Source of the DNA: Chitinophagaceae bacterium
GTDB taxonomy: Bacteria > Bacteroidota > Bacteroidia > Chitinophagales > Chitinophagaceae
Direction of reading: 5' to 3'
Assembly (NCBI GenBank): GCA_025351145.1
Contig: JANXWM010000605.1
Location: 1-33,509 of the forward strand
Length of the DNA stretch: 33,509 nt
The notes beneath the pieces are model-generated. The model made no database searches. It saw only the letters and a list, made by a program, of their open reading frames with translations, and was not told the DNA's origin. The translations under genes were made by a program, and so were the position numbers. Below, one piece after another: positions 21,358-29,388 of this stretch (its first letter is position 1; each line of letters begins with the position of its first letter).

Positions 21358-21930
21358 ATGGAAACCAATTTGGAAAAACTCAGCAACTTTCTGCATAGCA
21401 AGTATGGAGTACAGGTTATCATCAATGATGCTGTCATTGACGGAATCGAAATCGCAGAATTGGTAAACCGAAATATATTGATAAATAAACAATCCCGAGG
21501 AGAGGCAGAAATTCTATTTGTCATCGCTCACCTCTTTGGTCACATGGTACAGTTTTCACATTATGAAAACTATCAATATCTTGTCGAAAAAGTAGCAGAA
21601 CCGAAACCACTTCGCTTATCTACTGATTTCAGAAAATCATTTTATGAGTATGAAGTTGAAGCGTACAGTATTGGTAAGGGACTAATGGAAATAGCTTTAG
21701 GCCCAGAAATAGTAGCTATACTTGATGAGAAATATCAAATATATTTAGACACTGATTTCTTAAGCTATTGGGACTATCTCACGACCGGCAAGCAAGCTTC
21801 TGTCGCAGAGTTTAATACACTTCTGTTACACAATTACAGTAACTGGAAAGGTAACTATCCAAATCAACTTCCAACCATTCTTCCTCCTGACACGATTGTT
21901 TTTTCTTTAATGAGCACGAAGGTTTACTAA
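21358..21930 (+). CDS. ImmA/IrrE-like metallopeptidase-fold protein with degenerate active site
   Basis: EAEILFVIAHLFGHMVQFS (HxxGH frame with E replaced) followed by EYEVEAYSIGKGLM in the position of the third-ligand helix; close to an XRE gene. Confidence 0.75.
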   Translation: METNLEKLSNFLHSKYGVQVIINDAVIDGIEIAELVNRNILINKQSRGEAEILFVIAHLFGHMVQFSHYENYQYLVEKVAEPKPLRLSTDFRKSFYEYEVEAYSIGKGLMEIALGPEIVAILDEKYQIYLDTDFLSYWDYLTTGKQASVAEFNTLLLHNYSNWKGNYPNQLPTILPPDTIVFSLMSTKVY

Positions 21931-21933
21931 AAG

Positions 21934-21968
21934 ATCTCCTGATATTATTTAGGGGATCTTTTTTATTT
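21934..21968 (+). terminator. Terminator-like hairpin after the ImmA-like gene
   Basis: AAGATCTCCTGATATTATTTAGGGGATCTTTTTTATTTTTT hairpin plus T-tract. Confidence 0.65.
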
Positions 21969-22046
21969 TTTCAGACACTATTTCTACTAAAGTTCGAGTC
22001 CTGTTCTGGTTCCTTCTTTTTTATCACATCTAACAATTATTAGACA

Positions 22047-22080
22047 TTCAAAAAGCCTTATATTTCAAAGGCTTTTTGAA
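22047..22080. terminator. Strong inverted repeat, bidirectional terminator-like
   Basis: TTCAAAAAGCCTT-ATATTTCA-AAGGCTTTTTGAA, 13-bp perfect arms. Confidence 0.65.
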
Positions 22081-22110
22081 GTGAATTTATAAAATTACTA
22101 TTTGTAGCAA

Positions 22111-22209
22111 GTGCTGGCCTTGTGGGACGATATCGGAACATCTTTAACAATAAGCTCTGACTGCTTTGCTATTGGTGTAAGTAATTATACCAAACAAAAT
22201 ATAGCGTAA
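22111..22209 (+). pseudogene. Remnant of the 3' end of a second large serine recombinase
   Basis: Frame VLALWDDIGTSLTISSDCFAIGVSNYTKQNIA* aligns to the recombinase tail (L)IDAIRSALLISSDCSIIEMQDYRLLRETG*, with ISSDC shared; followed 5 nt after the stop by a copy of the motif that also follows the intact recombinase stop. Confidence 0.5.
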
Positions 22210-22214
22210 TCATA

Positions 22215-22257
22215 GTTATCCCCGGAATATGATGGTAAAGCAAATTTCTCTGCCTTA
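22215..22257 (+). promoter_or_regulatory. Orphan, degenerate copy E of the operator/leader motif
   Basis: GTTATCCCCGGAATATGATGGTAAAGCAAATTTCTCTGCCTTA; no plus-strand gene follows. Confidence 0.55.
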
Positions 22258-22358
22258 CATTCTATAAATTCTGTGGTCTGGGAGTATAACAGAAAAGGGT
22301 TTTTTTAAATTAGATGCCTTTGCTAAATGTACTAATGAAAATTGCTTGTTAAAAAAAA

Positions 22359-23258
22359 TTAAGAAATAATGCGATTTTTTTTAAGGTTGCGCCTTATTTC
22401 ATTAAAAGTCGTTTCTATTTTATCGCCTTCAAAATTAATGCACTGTAGCCCTGCTAAATTTGAAATTTCTTCAGATATATTTTCTTTTAAAATAATGACC
22501 TTATCAAATCCTAATTTGCCCTGAAATAATCCAGCTTCATGAATCACATTTTGACGTGCAATAAATTTACCATCAGCTAACTCGTCTTCAGCTGTAAATA
22601 TTAAGATTGCAAATACTGTTTCATTTAAAAATTCATCAAGAATTCTTATTATTGAATCGCCTGTTCTGGATTCTTTCTCAAAATACACAGTTTCCAATTC
22701 TAAATCGTTATCCAAAAAAAGTTGAATAGCTTGCCAAAGTTTACTCCGTCCGTGCCCAATAAATATTTTATTTTTTTTATTGCTCAAAGTTCCATTAGCC
22801 GATATTTTATTATCTTCTGAATGGGTAACAGCACTTTGATCGAATAATATTACGCTAGATAAAATACCACTTACTTTCTGTAATTGCACTGCCCCTGTTT
22901 TTACAGCATCATTAATGCTTCTGTATAAAAAAGTGCGACCATTAGTAATATGAGCAACTCTTTCAGCTTTTCCAGAAGTAACAAAATAAATCTTAAGAGA
23001 TGAGAACTCCCTCTCAAGTACTTCGGCCCATTCCAGTCCCAATAAACGATCATCTACAACTAATTCTTCACTGTCGGAACCATATTGACGAATATGTATC
23101 CAGGTACAGACTAGTTGATCAGGATGAAGTTGTGAGAGAATTTGCTTATAGTGCTCGGTTCCCCAGCATAAAATTGGATACTTTCCTTCTAGCCTAGTCG
23201 TGATAGTATTCTTGAAGTTTTCTTTTTCATCAATTATGATATGAAGAAATCTTTCCAT
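22359..23258 (-). CDS. TIR-like predicted nucleotide-binding protein (CAP12/Pycsar-effector TIR type) with N-terminal receiver-like region
   Basis: C-terminal NKIFIGHGRSKLWQAIQLFLDNDLELETVYFEKESRTGDSIIRILDEFL...AILIFTAEDELADGKFIARQNVIHEAGLFQGKLGFDKVIIL, matching the remembered PF10137-like pattern; N-terminal LLGLEWAEVLEREFSSLKIYFVTSGKAERVAHITNGRTFLYRSIND resembles a CheY-like beta4/beta5 region. Confidence 0.85.
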   Translation of the reverse strand: MERFLHIIIDEKENFKNTITTRLEGKYPILCWGTEHYKQILSQLHPDQLVCTWIHIRQYGSDSEELVVDDRLLGLEWAEVLEREFSSLKIYFVTSGKAERVAHITNGRTFLYRSINDAVKTGAVQLQKVSGILSSVILFDQSAVTHSEDNKISANGTLSNKKNKIFIGHGRSKLWQAIQLFLDNDLELETVYFEKESRTGDSIIRILDEFLNETVFAILIFTAEDELADGKFIARQNVIHEAGLFQGKLGFDKVIILKENISEEISNLAGLQCINFEGDKIETTFNEIRRNLKKNRIIS

Positions 23259-26200
23259 ATTTATTATTTAATATCGGTAAAGAAATTTCAAACCTGGTAA
23301 ATTCAGCATTATTTTCGTCGGTGATTACTTCAAATTTACCTTCGTAAAAAGATAAAATATCACTTATCCGTTTTATTCCATATCCTCCTGGAGTATTCCT
23401 ATCAAAGGCCTGATTTTGTTCAACGCAAAGTCTTATATAATTATTTTCGCATAGAAAATAATATTTTATGATCTTATTTTTTAAAACGTGTTTCTTAATG
23501 TTATCAAAGAAGAGGCTGTATACATTTTTAAGCATACTCTTATGAATTCCTACAATAAAAAAAGGGATCGCAATTTCCTCTCCCATCAATAGGTCACACA
23601 CAAATGATACATTATTAGTATTCCTTTTTTCAATAAACTCATTTAACTGCTCAACCCATATTGCTTTAAAGTTACACATAAAGTCAAAGAAAAATCTGAA
23701 AACATCAGATTCAACAGACATAATATCTACTTTTATAAATTCAAGTTTCCTGATTAGATATATACTGTTTGATTCAAGAAATTTCTGATTGTCGGAAAAA
23801 TATTCATCAAGTTCATTCCTCACTTTTATAAGAGAGTCTTCATCCCTTTCAGTAAAAATTTTTTTAAAAATTCCAGGTTTAAATGTGGCGAGAAAGTCTT
23901 TAAATGCCATCATATACTTAAGAATCTCGGTTATTTTCGGATGGATGTTATCTGACCACTCATGCAAATCAGCGTTCCTTTTATCAGATTTATCAACTTC
24001 ATTAATTAAATTCTCAATATGACTATCTAAACATTCATGGCCATTTTCTGTTTCTTCATTTTTGAAGATCTCGCACACTTTAATACTTGCTAAAGAAAAT
24101 ATTATTTCTTCTGGGTCGGGTGTTATTTCCAAAATGTTAAAAAGTTGACGAAAGCTCTGATATTGGTAGGACCGAATTGGGGAAGCTTTAAAAAGTTCTC
24201 TTACAGAAATATAGATTAATGTTCTAAACGCCCTATCGATTCTATCCTGATGAATACTCTCGCGGTCTATAAAATTTTTATATAAAAAGTAAGTAAGATA
24301 ATTAATTGGTATTTTTTCATCCTGAACATAATTTAAAACCAAATTTAAAAAGTCTACAGTACAGAATTCATAGCGGTCCAAAAAGGAATATATTTTTAAT
24401 AAAGATGTTTTGTCCCACAACGTTTCAGTTATTCCATTAAAAATCTGCTTCAGATAATTTTTTAGATTTTCAATTGCATTGTTTGATATATCGATTCTAT
24501 TTATCACGGTCAATAAATATGGTTCATGAAGAATCACTGCAATCATTGAATTATAATCCTCAAATAATAATTCCGCTTTTTCAATCATGTCATCAACATC
24601 GTCTTTATACAATCTATAGCTTTCATATTTCCCAATAAAATTTCTAAGAATAAATATTTTCTGCTTATTCAGTGATTTCGGAATTTTAGTAGGAATATTA
24701 ATTTCATCATTACTAGTTGTATCTTCTGACTTAATTTCGATCTTTCGATGAAGGATATATTCCTTTATGGTTTGTGAAATTGTTTTTAAATATATATTGT
24801 CAAGCTCCTTCTCTTCTTGTATAAAAGGAAATAAATTTGATCCTGCAGGGTAAACCGGAATATTTATATTTATTCCAAAAAATATTTTTATAGGAATTTC
24901 TCCTCGCTTTGATTTAATCTTTTTGATTCTAGACAAAAATTCTCTTTGATAGTCATCTAGTCTGGCAATTATTGAAAGGACTATTATTTCGGACACGGGC
25001 AAAAAGCAAACACAATCTATCATCTGGACTAATGTCTCCCCTGACCATGATCCATCATCTAGAATGAGCACTCTTGAATTGCTCTTTTGTTTGCTTATGC
25101 TATTAAGAAATTTTGGCGGAAATGTAAATCTCCAGCCTTTGGGTGTATTTATTCTTGGAATAGGAAAGACTTCCACGTTTTTTTCACCGTTAGATTCTTT
25201 GCATATACTCGGAATATCATCAATGATTTCCATGGCACTGGAAAGAAAAGGAATAAATATAAAATCGATTGATAAATCAGGTTTTGAATATTCTATTTCC
25301 TGCTGCTGAATATTAACCTGGATACTTTTTAATAAATCTTCAATAGTTGTATTTGTCGATTTTATAATATCAATGTTTTTTTCAATCTTAATAATTGCTT
25401 TGTTGGGTATACCTTTTTGATATTTTGCATTCGAAATATTTGATTTTAAAATATCAAATTTTTTCATTAATAAATTACTTTCTTTTTTAAGTTCGTCAAT
25501 TTGTTTGCCTAGGTTACTTCTGTCATAATCGCTTTTTTCTTCATTTATACTTTTGAAGATTTTTTTTAAAAATCTATACCCATTGCTTTTATCAACTCTA
25601 TAGAGTTTTGAAGCGAAAATATAATAGGTATGATGCGTTGTATTATGTCGCATATGTCCAATATATAATACAGTTTCTACATCGATCAATGAAAAAAAGT
25701 CTTCCAATTTGAAGAGAATGTTAAGTGTTTTTCCAGTCTTTTTTTTGAGTGTTATCGGAGCATTAATAATGGGACTTATCCATATAACCTTTTTTTTATC
25801 AGGGGGCTCCAAAAACAATTCAGTAGGAGATTCAATTAGTGAGACAATATCATCATTTATTGAAACATATCTATCTTTTTTTATTCTGCAGTCAACAATT
25901 GTAAGAAAGGCACAAACTTCAATTGATTTCGAAACGCTTGTTAAACTATTTTTTATTTTGTTCGATAACCCTCCTGTAGAAATTACATCATTGACTACAA
26001 GAACCGAATCTCCATCATGAATATCTTTAAAAGGTTCTTCTTTTTCAAATTCATAATAATTAGAAAGAGGAATTAAATATAATGGAGTATACTCAAAGTC
26101 ATCACTTAGTTCGGTGTAAATATCTTTTACCTCTTTACCCAAAAGTTCGCTACTTAATGTAACTGTCAATATCTTATTAGGCCTTCTTTTTATGTGATCA

Positions 26201-28359
26201 TATGAAAATAATTTTTCATATTTCAAGATTAAATGGGTTGCCAAAAATCTTCTATATTCTTTCAGATATATTTTTTCAATAAAACTTAAAAACCTTTCTT
26301 GATAAAACCCGTTTGAAGCTAAAAACCAATTTTCATTTTCATCACTATGCAAAACTTTATTATAATTATGTGATTTACCTTCATCATCAGTATAAATAAG
26401 TTGCTTGAATGATATGCCATTATTTGATATCTCATTATTTATTATAGTATTTTGATATTCAATCAACGAATTAATAACATCAAAAAAATGAGTAACCTCA
26501 AATTTTAAATATGGTTTTCTTTCTTTAATTTGAATTGACAAAAAATGATTTTCGAAAATGTCATTTTGAAGATGTGCTATTTCAATCACATCTTCTTTTT
26601 TAGTCCAAATTTTATTTAAGATTTTTTGATTATTCAGGTTTTTCATACCTATCCAAAAAATTTTCAAATCCGGCAGTATGCAAGGAATTGGTTTTGACAA
26701 GTATTCAATCTCTGTCTTATAAATACCTTTAAATACTTTTTCCTTCGATTTTTCTTCAACTTCATAAATTGAATGATTAAGATCAGCAAATCCCTTAAGC
26801 GTTTTATAATCAGTAATATTAAAAACAATTGCTTGAACTTTGTTATTTATAAAGGAAGAGAGAGACAGATAATATAACAGATTTCGGCTAAATTCATGAT
26901 ATTTAATATCAATTCCAGCATAATCAAATATTACTAATGTATTTTCAATTGTTTCATTGAAATCCTTTAGGTGGCCCGAAATTTCTTTAAATATAAATGC
27001 CGTAATGTCGTTTTTTTCAGAAAAATCATTTTGGGCTTTAGTGTAAAGATCCAACAGACAAATAACAGTAATTTTAGCATTGTGCCGACTACTTTCTACT
27101 AGAAGTCTTGTGTCTTTTAATTCTATCGTTTCATTTTCTCTAGATGGAAAAATAATTGAAATCATTGTCCCTGGAAAAAATGTTGTGTTTTCGCCATATG
27201 TCACAATTTCGTCTAAGGAAATATTTGATTCACTAAAATCATAAATTATTTTACCATTTCCACTTTTCACCATTAGAAGGCCTTTATTTCTTCTTATTAT
27301 ATCCTTAATAACATATAAGCCACGTGGCAAAAAATCATGAAATAAAAGGTTTTCTCCAAATTCATTTCTAGATGTTGAAAGTAAAAACGAATATTCTAAT
27401 ATCAATGAATCAATATTTTTGGTATTTACTGATTCTTTAATTTCTTTTAGAATTTCAAAATGATCTGATCGTAATAATCTGGCATATTTTTCTTTCTTTT
27501 GGTTGTAATTTGAATCTGTGTAATAGTTTTTTCTAAGAGACTCTGGGATAGTAATTCCAAAATCTAAAAATGTATAGACTAAAAAGGATTTGTTTCTGTT
27601 TCGTTCGTAAAACTTTCGTTCTTCAAATCCTTTTTCATTCATTCTTCTATTCCAAACCCAATCGTTAATTTTTTCGTCAGCAATCTTCTTTTCATAGCCT
27701 ATTGAAATATAACATTCTTTTATTTTATCACTTTTGTCACCGTATCCGTGATGACAGCTATTGGTATAAAGTTCTTTGGTAATTATATAACTTAGAGAAT
27801 TGTTATCTATTTGATTCAAGCCTTCATTTTTTAAAGAATCCTTAAGTGTCTCAAGGAGAGAAATTTTCTCATTAATATTAGCTTGTATAATTTCAAATTC
27901 TTTGGAAGAGGTTTCAATTTCGTAATTGGATGCTTTTATCCTAAAAAATGGGATAAAATTTTCATTATAAAGTGGAATGAAGTCTTCTTTAATCTTCATC
28001 CCATTATTTTCAAATTCAACTAAGTTATTTCCTTTCTCATCATTAAAAACGTTCAATAAAGAACACTTGTATACCAAATTAGTGTAACATCTTTGTCTCC
28101 TACTGAATGTATTAGAAAGAGTACTAATTGTCGTAGCATCCTGAAGCCTAATCTTTACTTTTTTCTTTTTTTGAATAAGCTGAAATATCCAACCATAGAT
28201 AAAAGTTATTTCTGATATCGAAATCCATTCTAATTTTCTCATATCAAAATTTATCAATTTGCAATTGAAAGTATGCCGCCATTTCGACTCTTCGAGTCGG
28301 TTCATATCAACTGAAGTGAATTTTATTTCCAAGTCAATATCAACTGTATCTTGATTCAT
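23230..28359 (-). CDS. 1709-aa multidomain protein: STAS-like(?)-GHKL ATPase-PRTase-like-PRTase-like-coiled/helical-GHKL ATPase
   Basis: GHKL1: ELYTNSCHHGYGD (N-box), YTFLDFGITIPESL (G1), PRGLYVIKDIIRRNKGLLMVKSGNG and FPGTMISIIFP. PRPP-loop-like motifs SVLVVNDVISTGGL (aa 785-798) and RVLILDDGSWSGETL (aa 1096-1110). GHKL2: LFFDNIKKH and NTPGGYGIKRISDILSFYEGKFEV...FEISLP. Confidence 0.88.
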   Translation of the reverse strand: MNQDTVDIDLEIKFTSVDMNRLEESKWRHTFNCKLINFDMRKLEWISISEITFIYGWIFQLIQKKKKVKIRLQDATTISTLSNTFSRRQRCYTNLVYKCSLLNVFNDEKGNNLVEFENNGMKIKEDFIPLYNENFIPFFRIKASNYEIETSSKEFEIIQANINEKISLLETLKDSLKNEGLNQIDNNSLSYIITKELYTNSCHHGYGDKSDKIKECYISIGYEKKIADEKINDWVWNRRMNEKGFEERKFYERNRNKSFLVYTFLDFGITIPESLRKNYYTDSNYNQKKEKYARLLRSDHFEILKEIKESVNTKNIDSLILEYSFLLSTSRNEFGENLLFHDFLPRGLYVIKDIIRRNKGLLMVKSGNGKIIYDFSESNISLDEIVTYGENTTFFPGTMISIIFPSRENETIELKDTRLLVESSRHNAKITVICLLDLYTKAQNDFSEKNDITAFIFKEISGHLKDFNETIENTLVIFDYAGIDIKYHEFSRNLLYYLSLSSFINNKVQAIVFNITDYKTLKGFADLNHSIYEVEEKSKEKVFKGIYKTEIEYLSKPIPCILPDLKIFWIGMKNLNNQKILNKIWTKKEDVIEIAHLQNDIFENHFLSIQIKERKPYLKFEVTHFFDVINSLIEYQNTIINNEISNNGISFKQLIYTDDEGKSHNYNKVLHSDENENWFLASNGFYQERFLSFIEKIYLKEYRRFLATHLILKYEKLFSYDHIKRRPNKILTVTLSSELLGKEVKDIYTELSDDFEYTPLYLIPLSNYYEFEKEEPFKDIHDGDSVLVVNDVISTGGLSNKIKNSLTSVSKSIEVCAFLTIVDCRIKKDRYVSINDDIVSLIESPTELFLEPPDKKKVIWISPIINAPITLKKKTGKTLNILFKLEDFFSLIDVETVLYIGHMRHNTTHHTYYIFASKLYRVDKSNGYRFLKKIFKSINEEKSDYDRSNLGKQIDELKKESNLLMKKFDILKSNISNAKYQKGIPNKAIIKIEKNIDIIKSTNTTIEDLLKSIQVNIQQQEIEYSKPDLSIDFIFIPFLSSAMEIIDDIPSICKESNGEKNVEVFPIPRINTPKGWRFTFPPKFLNSISKQKSNSRVLILDDGSWSGETLVQMIDCVCFLPVSEIIVLSIIARLDDYQREFLSRIKKIKSKRGEIPIKIFFGININIPVYPAGSNLFPFIQEEKELDNIYLKTISQTIKEYILHRKIEIKSEDTTSNDEINIPTKIPKSLNKQKIFILRNFIGKYESYRLYKDDVDDMIEKAELLFEDYNSMIAVILHEPYLLTVINRIDISNNAIENLKNYLKQIFNGITETLWDKTSLLKIYSFLDRYEFCTVDFLNLVLNYVQDEKIPINYLTYFLYKNFIDRESIHQDRIDRAFRTLIYISVRELFKASPIRSYQYQSFRQLFNILEITPDPEEIIFSLASIKVCEIFKNEETENGHECLDSHIENLINEVDKSDKRNADLHEWSDNIHPKITEILKYMMAFKDFLATFKPGIFKKIFTERDEDSLIKVRNELDEYFSDNQKFLESNSIYLIRKLEFIKVDIMSVESDVFRFFFDFMCNFKAIWVEQLNEFIEKRNTNNVSFVCDLLMGEEIAIPFFIVGIHKSMLKNVYSLFFDNIKKHVLKNKIIKYYFLCENNYIRLCVEQNQAFDRNTPGGYGIKRISDILSFYEGKFEVITDENNAEFTRFEISLPILNNKYGKISSYHN

Positions 28360-28476
28360 AAAATAGTTTATCTAACAAAATAGGGAATTAAATTAAAAAT
28401 CAAAAATGTATAAATGGCTTTGAGTTGCTCCTTGACTTTTTTTAATTCTTGTTTAATGATAGGAAAACGAAAAAAT

Positions 28477-28728
28477 ATGAGTCGAGTATGGTATTTGCTT
28501 TATAATGATTTTGATCCCTCAAAAAATATGCTTTCTACAGCTCAAATAAGCTTAAAAAAAAGGCTTTTAGCAAAAAATGAAATTGAGGCTAGAATTGAGG
28601 GATGCCAAAAGATAGCAACCCTGCTTATGTCAAAAGGTATGTTTAAGGCCTCGGACAATATTGGTTATCCTAATTCTTTTAAGATTGTCTTAGAAATTAA
28701 TATAACTGGTTTAAATCCTTCTGGTTAA
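28477..28728 (+). CDS. Small protein of unknown function, divergent from the giant gene
   Basis: Track ORF begins at 28414; the internal start MSRVWYLLYNDFDPSKNMLSTAQISLKKRLL... looks more protein-like. Followed 14 bp later by a strong terminator. Confidence 0.5.
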   Translation: MSRVWYLLYNDFDPSKNMLSTAQISLKKRLLAKNEIEARIEGCQKIATLLMSKGMFKASDNIGYPNSFKIVLEINITGLNPSG

Positions 28729-28742
28729 TAACATGCTTTATC

Positions 28743-28768
28743 AAGACTGCCAATATATTGGCAGTCTT
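28743..28768. terminator. Perfect 26-bp palindrome, terminator
   Basis: AAGACTGCCAATATATTGGCAGTCTT followed by TT, just after the 28728 stop. Confidence 0.75.
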
Positions 28769-28823
28769 TTAAATCTAATTGGAAGTTGGCTATAACATCA
28801 AGTAAATAAAGGAGATTTTATAA

Positions 28824-28865
28824 GTTATCCACAGATTTGCTTTATAGACAAATTTCCCTCCCTTA
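28824..28865 (+). promoter_or_regulatory. Element-wide operator/leader motif, copy B
   Basis: GTTATCCACAGATTTGCTTTATAGACAAATTTCCCTCCCTTA, 32 bp upstream of an XRE gene; includes TTATCCACA. Confidence 0.75.
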
Positions 28866-28897
28866 TTTCCTCTTTTGTTTTTGCATAGACTTTATGC

Positions 28898-29182
28898 ATG
28901 GAGATAGGTCGGTTTCCTAACAAGTTAAAAAAGTATCGAAGCATCACCGGGTATTCGCAAAAGAAAGTGGCGCAGTTGCTTGGTTTGAAAGATACCAGCC
29001 TCATTTCCCGATGGGAAAAAGGAGATTCGATACCAGGTACAGCGCATATATTTTATCTCAGCCGAATATACCACACCCTGCCACATATTCTTTTACATTC
29101 TTTCTGGAGCAGTATACAACCGGAAGAATACTTGTTGACTCAGGATGAGTCATTTAATACTAACGAAGCAATGAATCTATGA
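28898..29182 (+). CDS. Small XRE-family HTH protein
   Basis: FPNKLKKYRSITGYSQKKVAQLLGLKDTSLISRWEKGDSIPGTAHIFYLSRIYHTLPHILL; related to the 20929-21186 product. Confidence 0.9.
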   Translation: MEIGRFPNKLKKYRSITGYSQKKVAQLLGLKDTSLISRWEKGDSIPGTAHIFYLSRIYHTLPHILLHSFWSSIQPEEYLLTQDESFNTNEAMNL

Positions 29183-29212
29183 AAACAAAATAGCAGCTTC
29201 TGCTGCGTGTGT

Positions 29213-29238
29213 GAAAAGGACATGGTTGTGTCCTTTTC
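29213..29238 (+). terminator. Terminator-like hairpin
   Basis: GAAAAGGACA-TGGTTG-TGTCCTTTTC followed by TTTTG. Confidence 0.7.
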
Positions 29239-29293
29239 TTTTGACCTTTTTTGTATCGGCAAATTATTCTTTAAAAAACTGGATATAAAAACG

Positions 29294-29339
29294 AACGATA
29301 ACGTAAAACGATAACGAATGATTAAAAGAACGATCGTTC
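29294..29339. repeat. Iteron-like tandem AACGATAACG (x2) plus palindrome GAACGATCGTTC
   Basis: AACGATAACG at 29294-29303 and 29307-29316; GAACGATCGTTC at 29328-29339. Confidence 0.7.
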
Positions 29340-29388
29340 CTTAACCGATACAACAAAAGGGATTATTAGTTAGGAAGGAATAGTATCT

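Noticed and set aside
23789-26020. Plus-strand ORFs 23789, 25064, 25087 and 25709
   Set aside because: Antisense to the giant gene in AT-rich sequence; no domain evidence.
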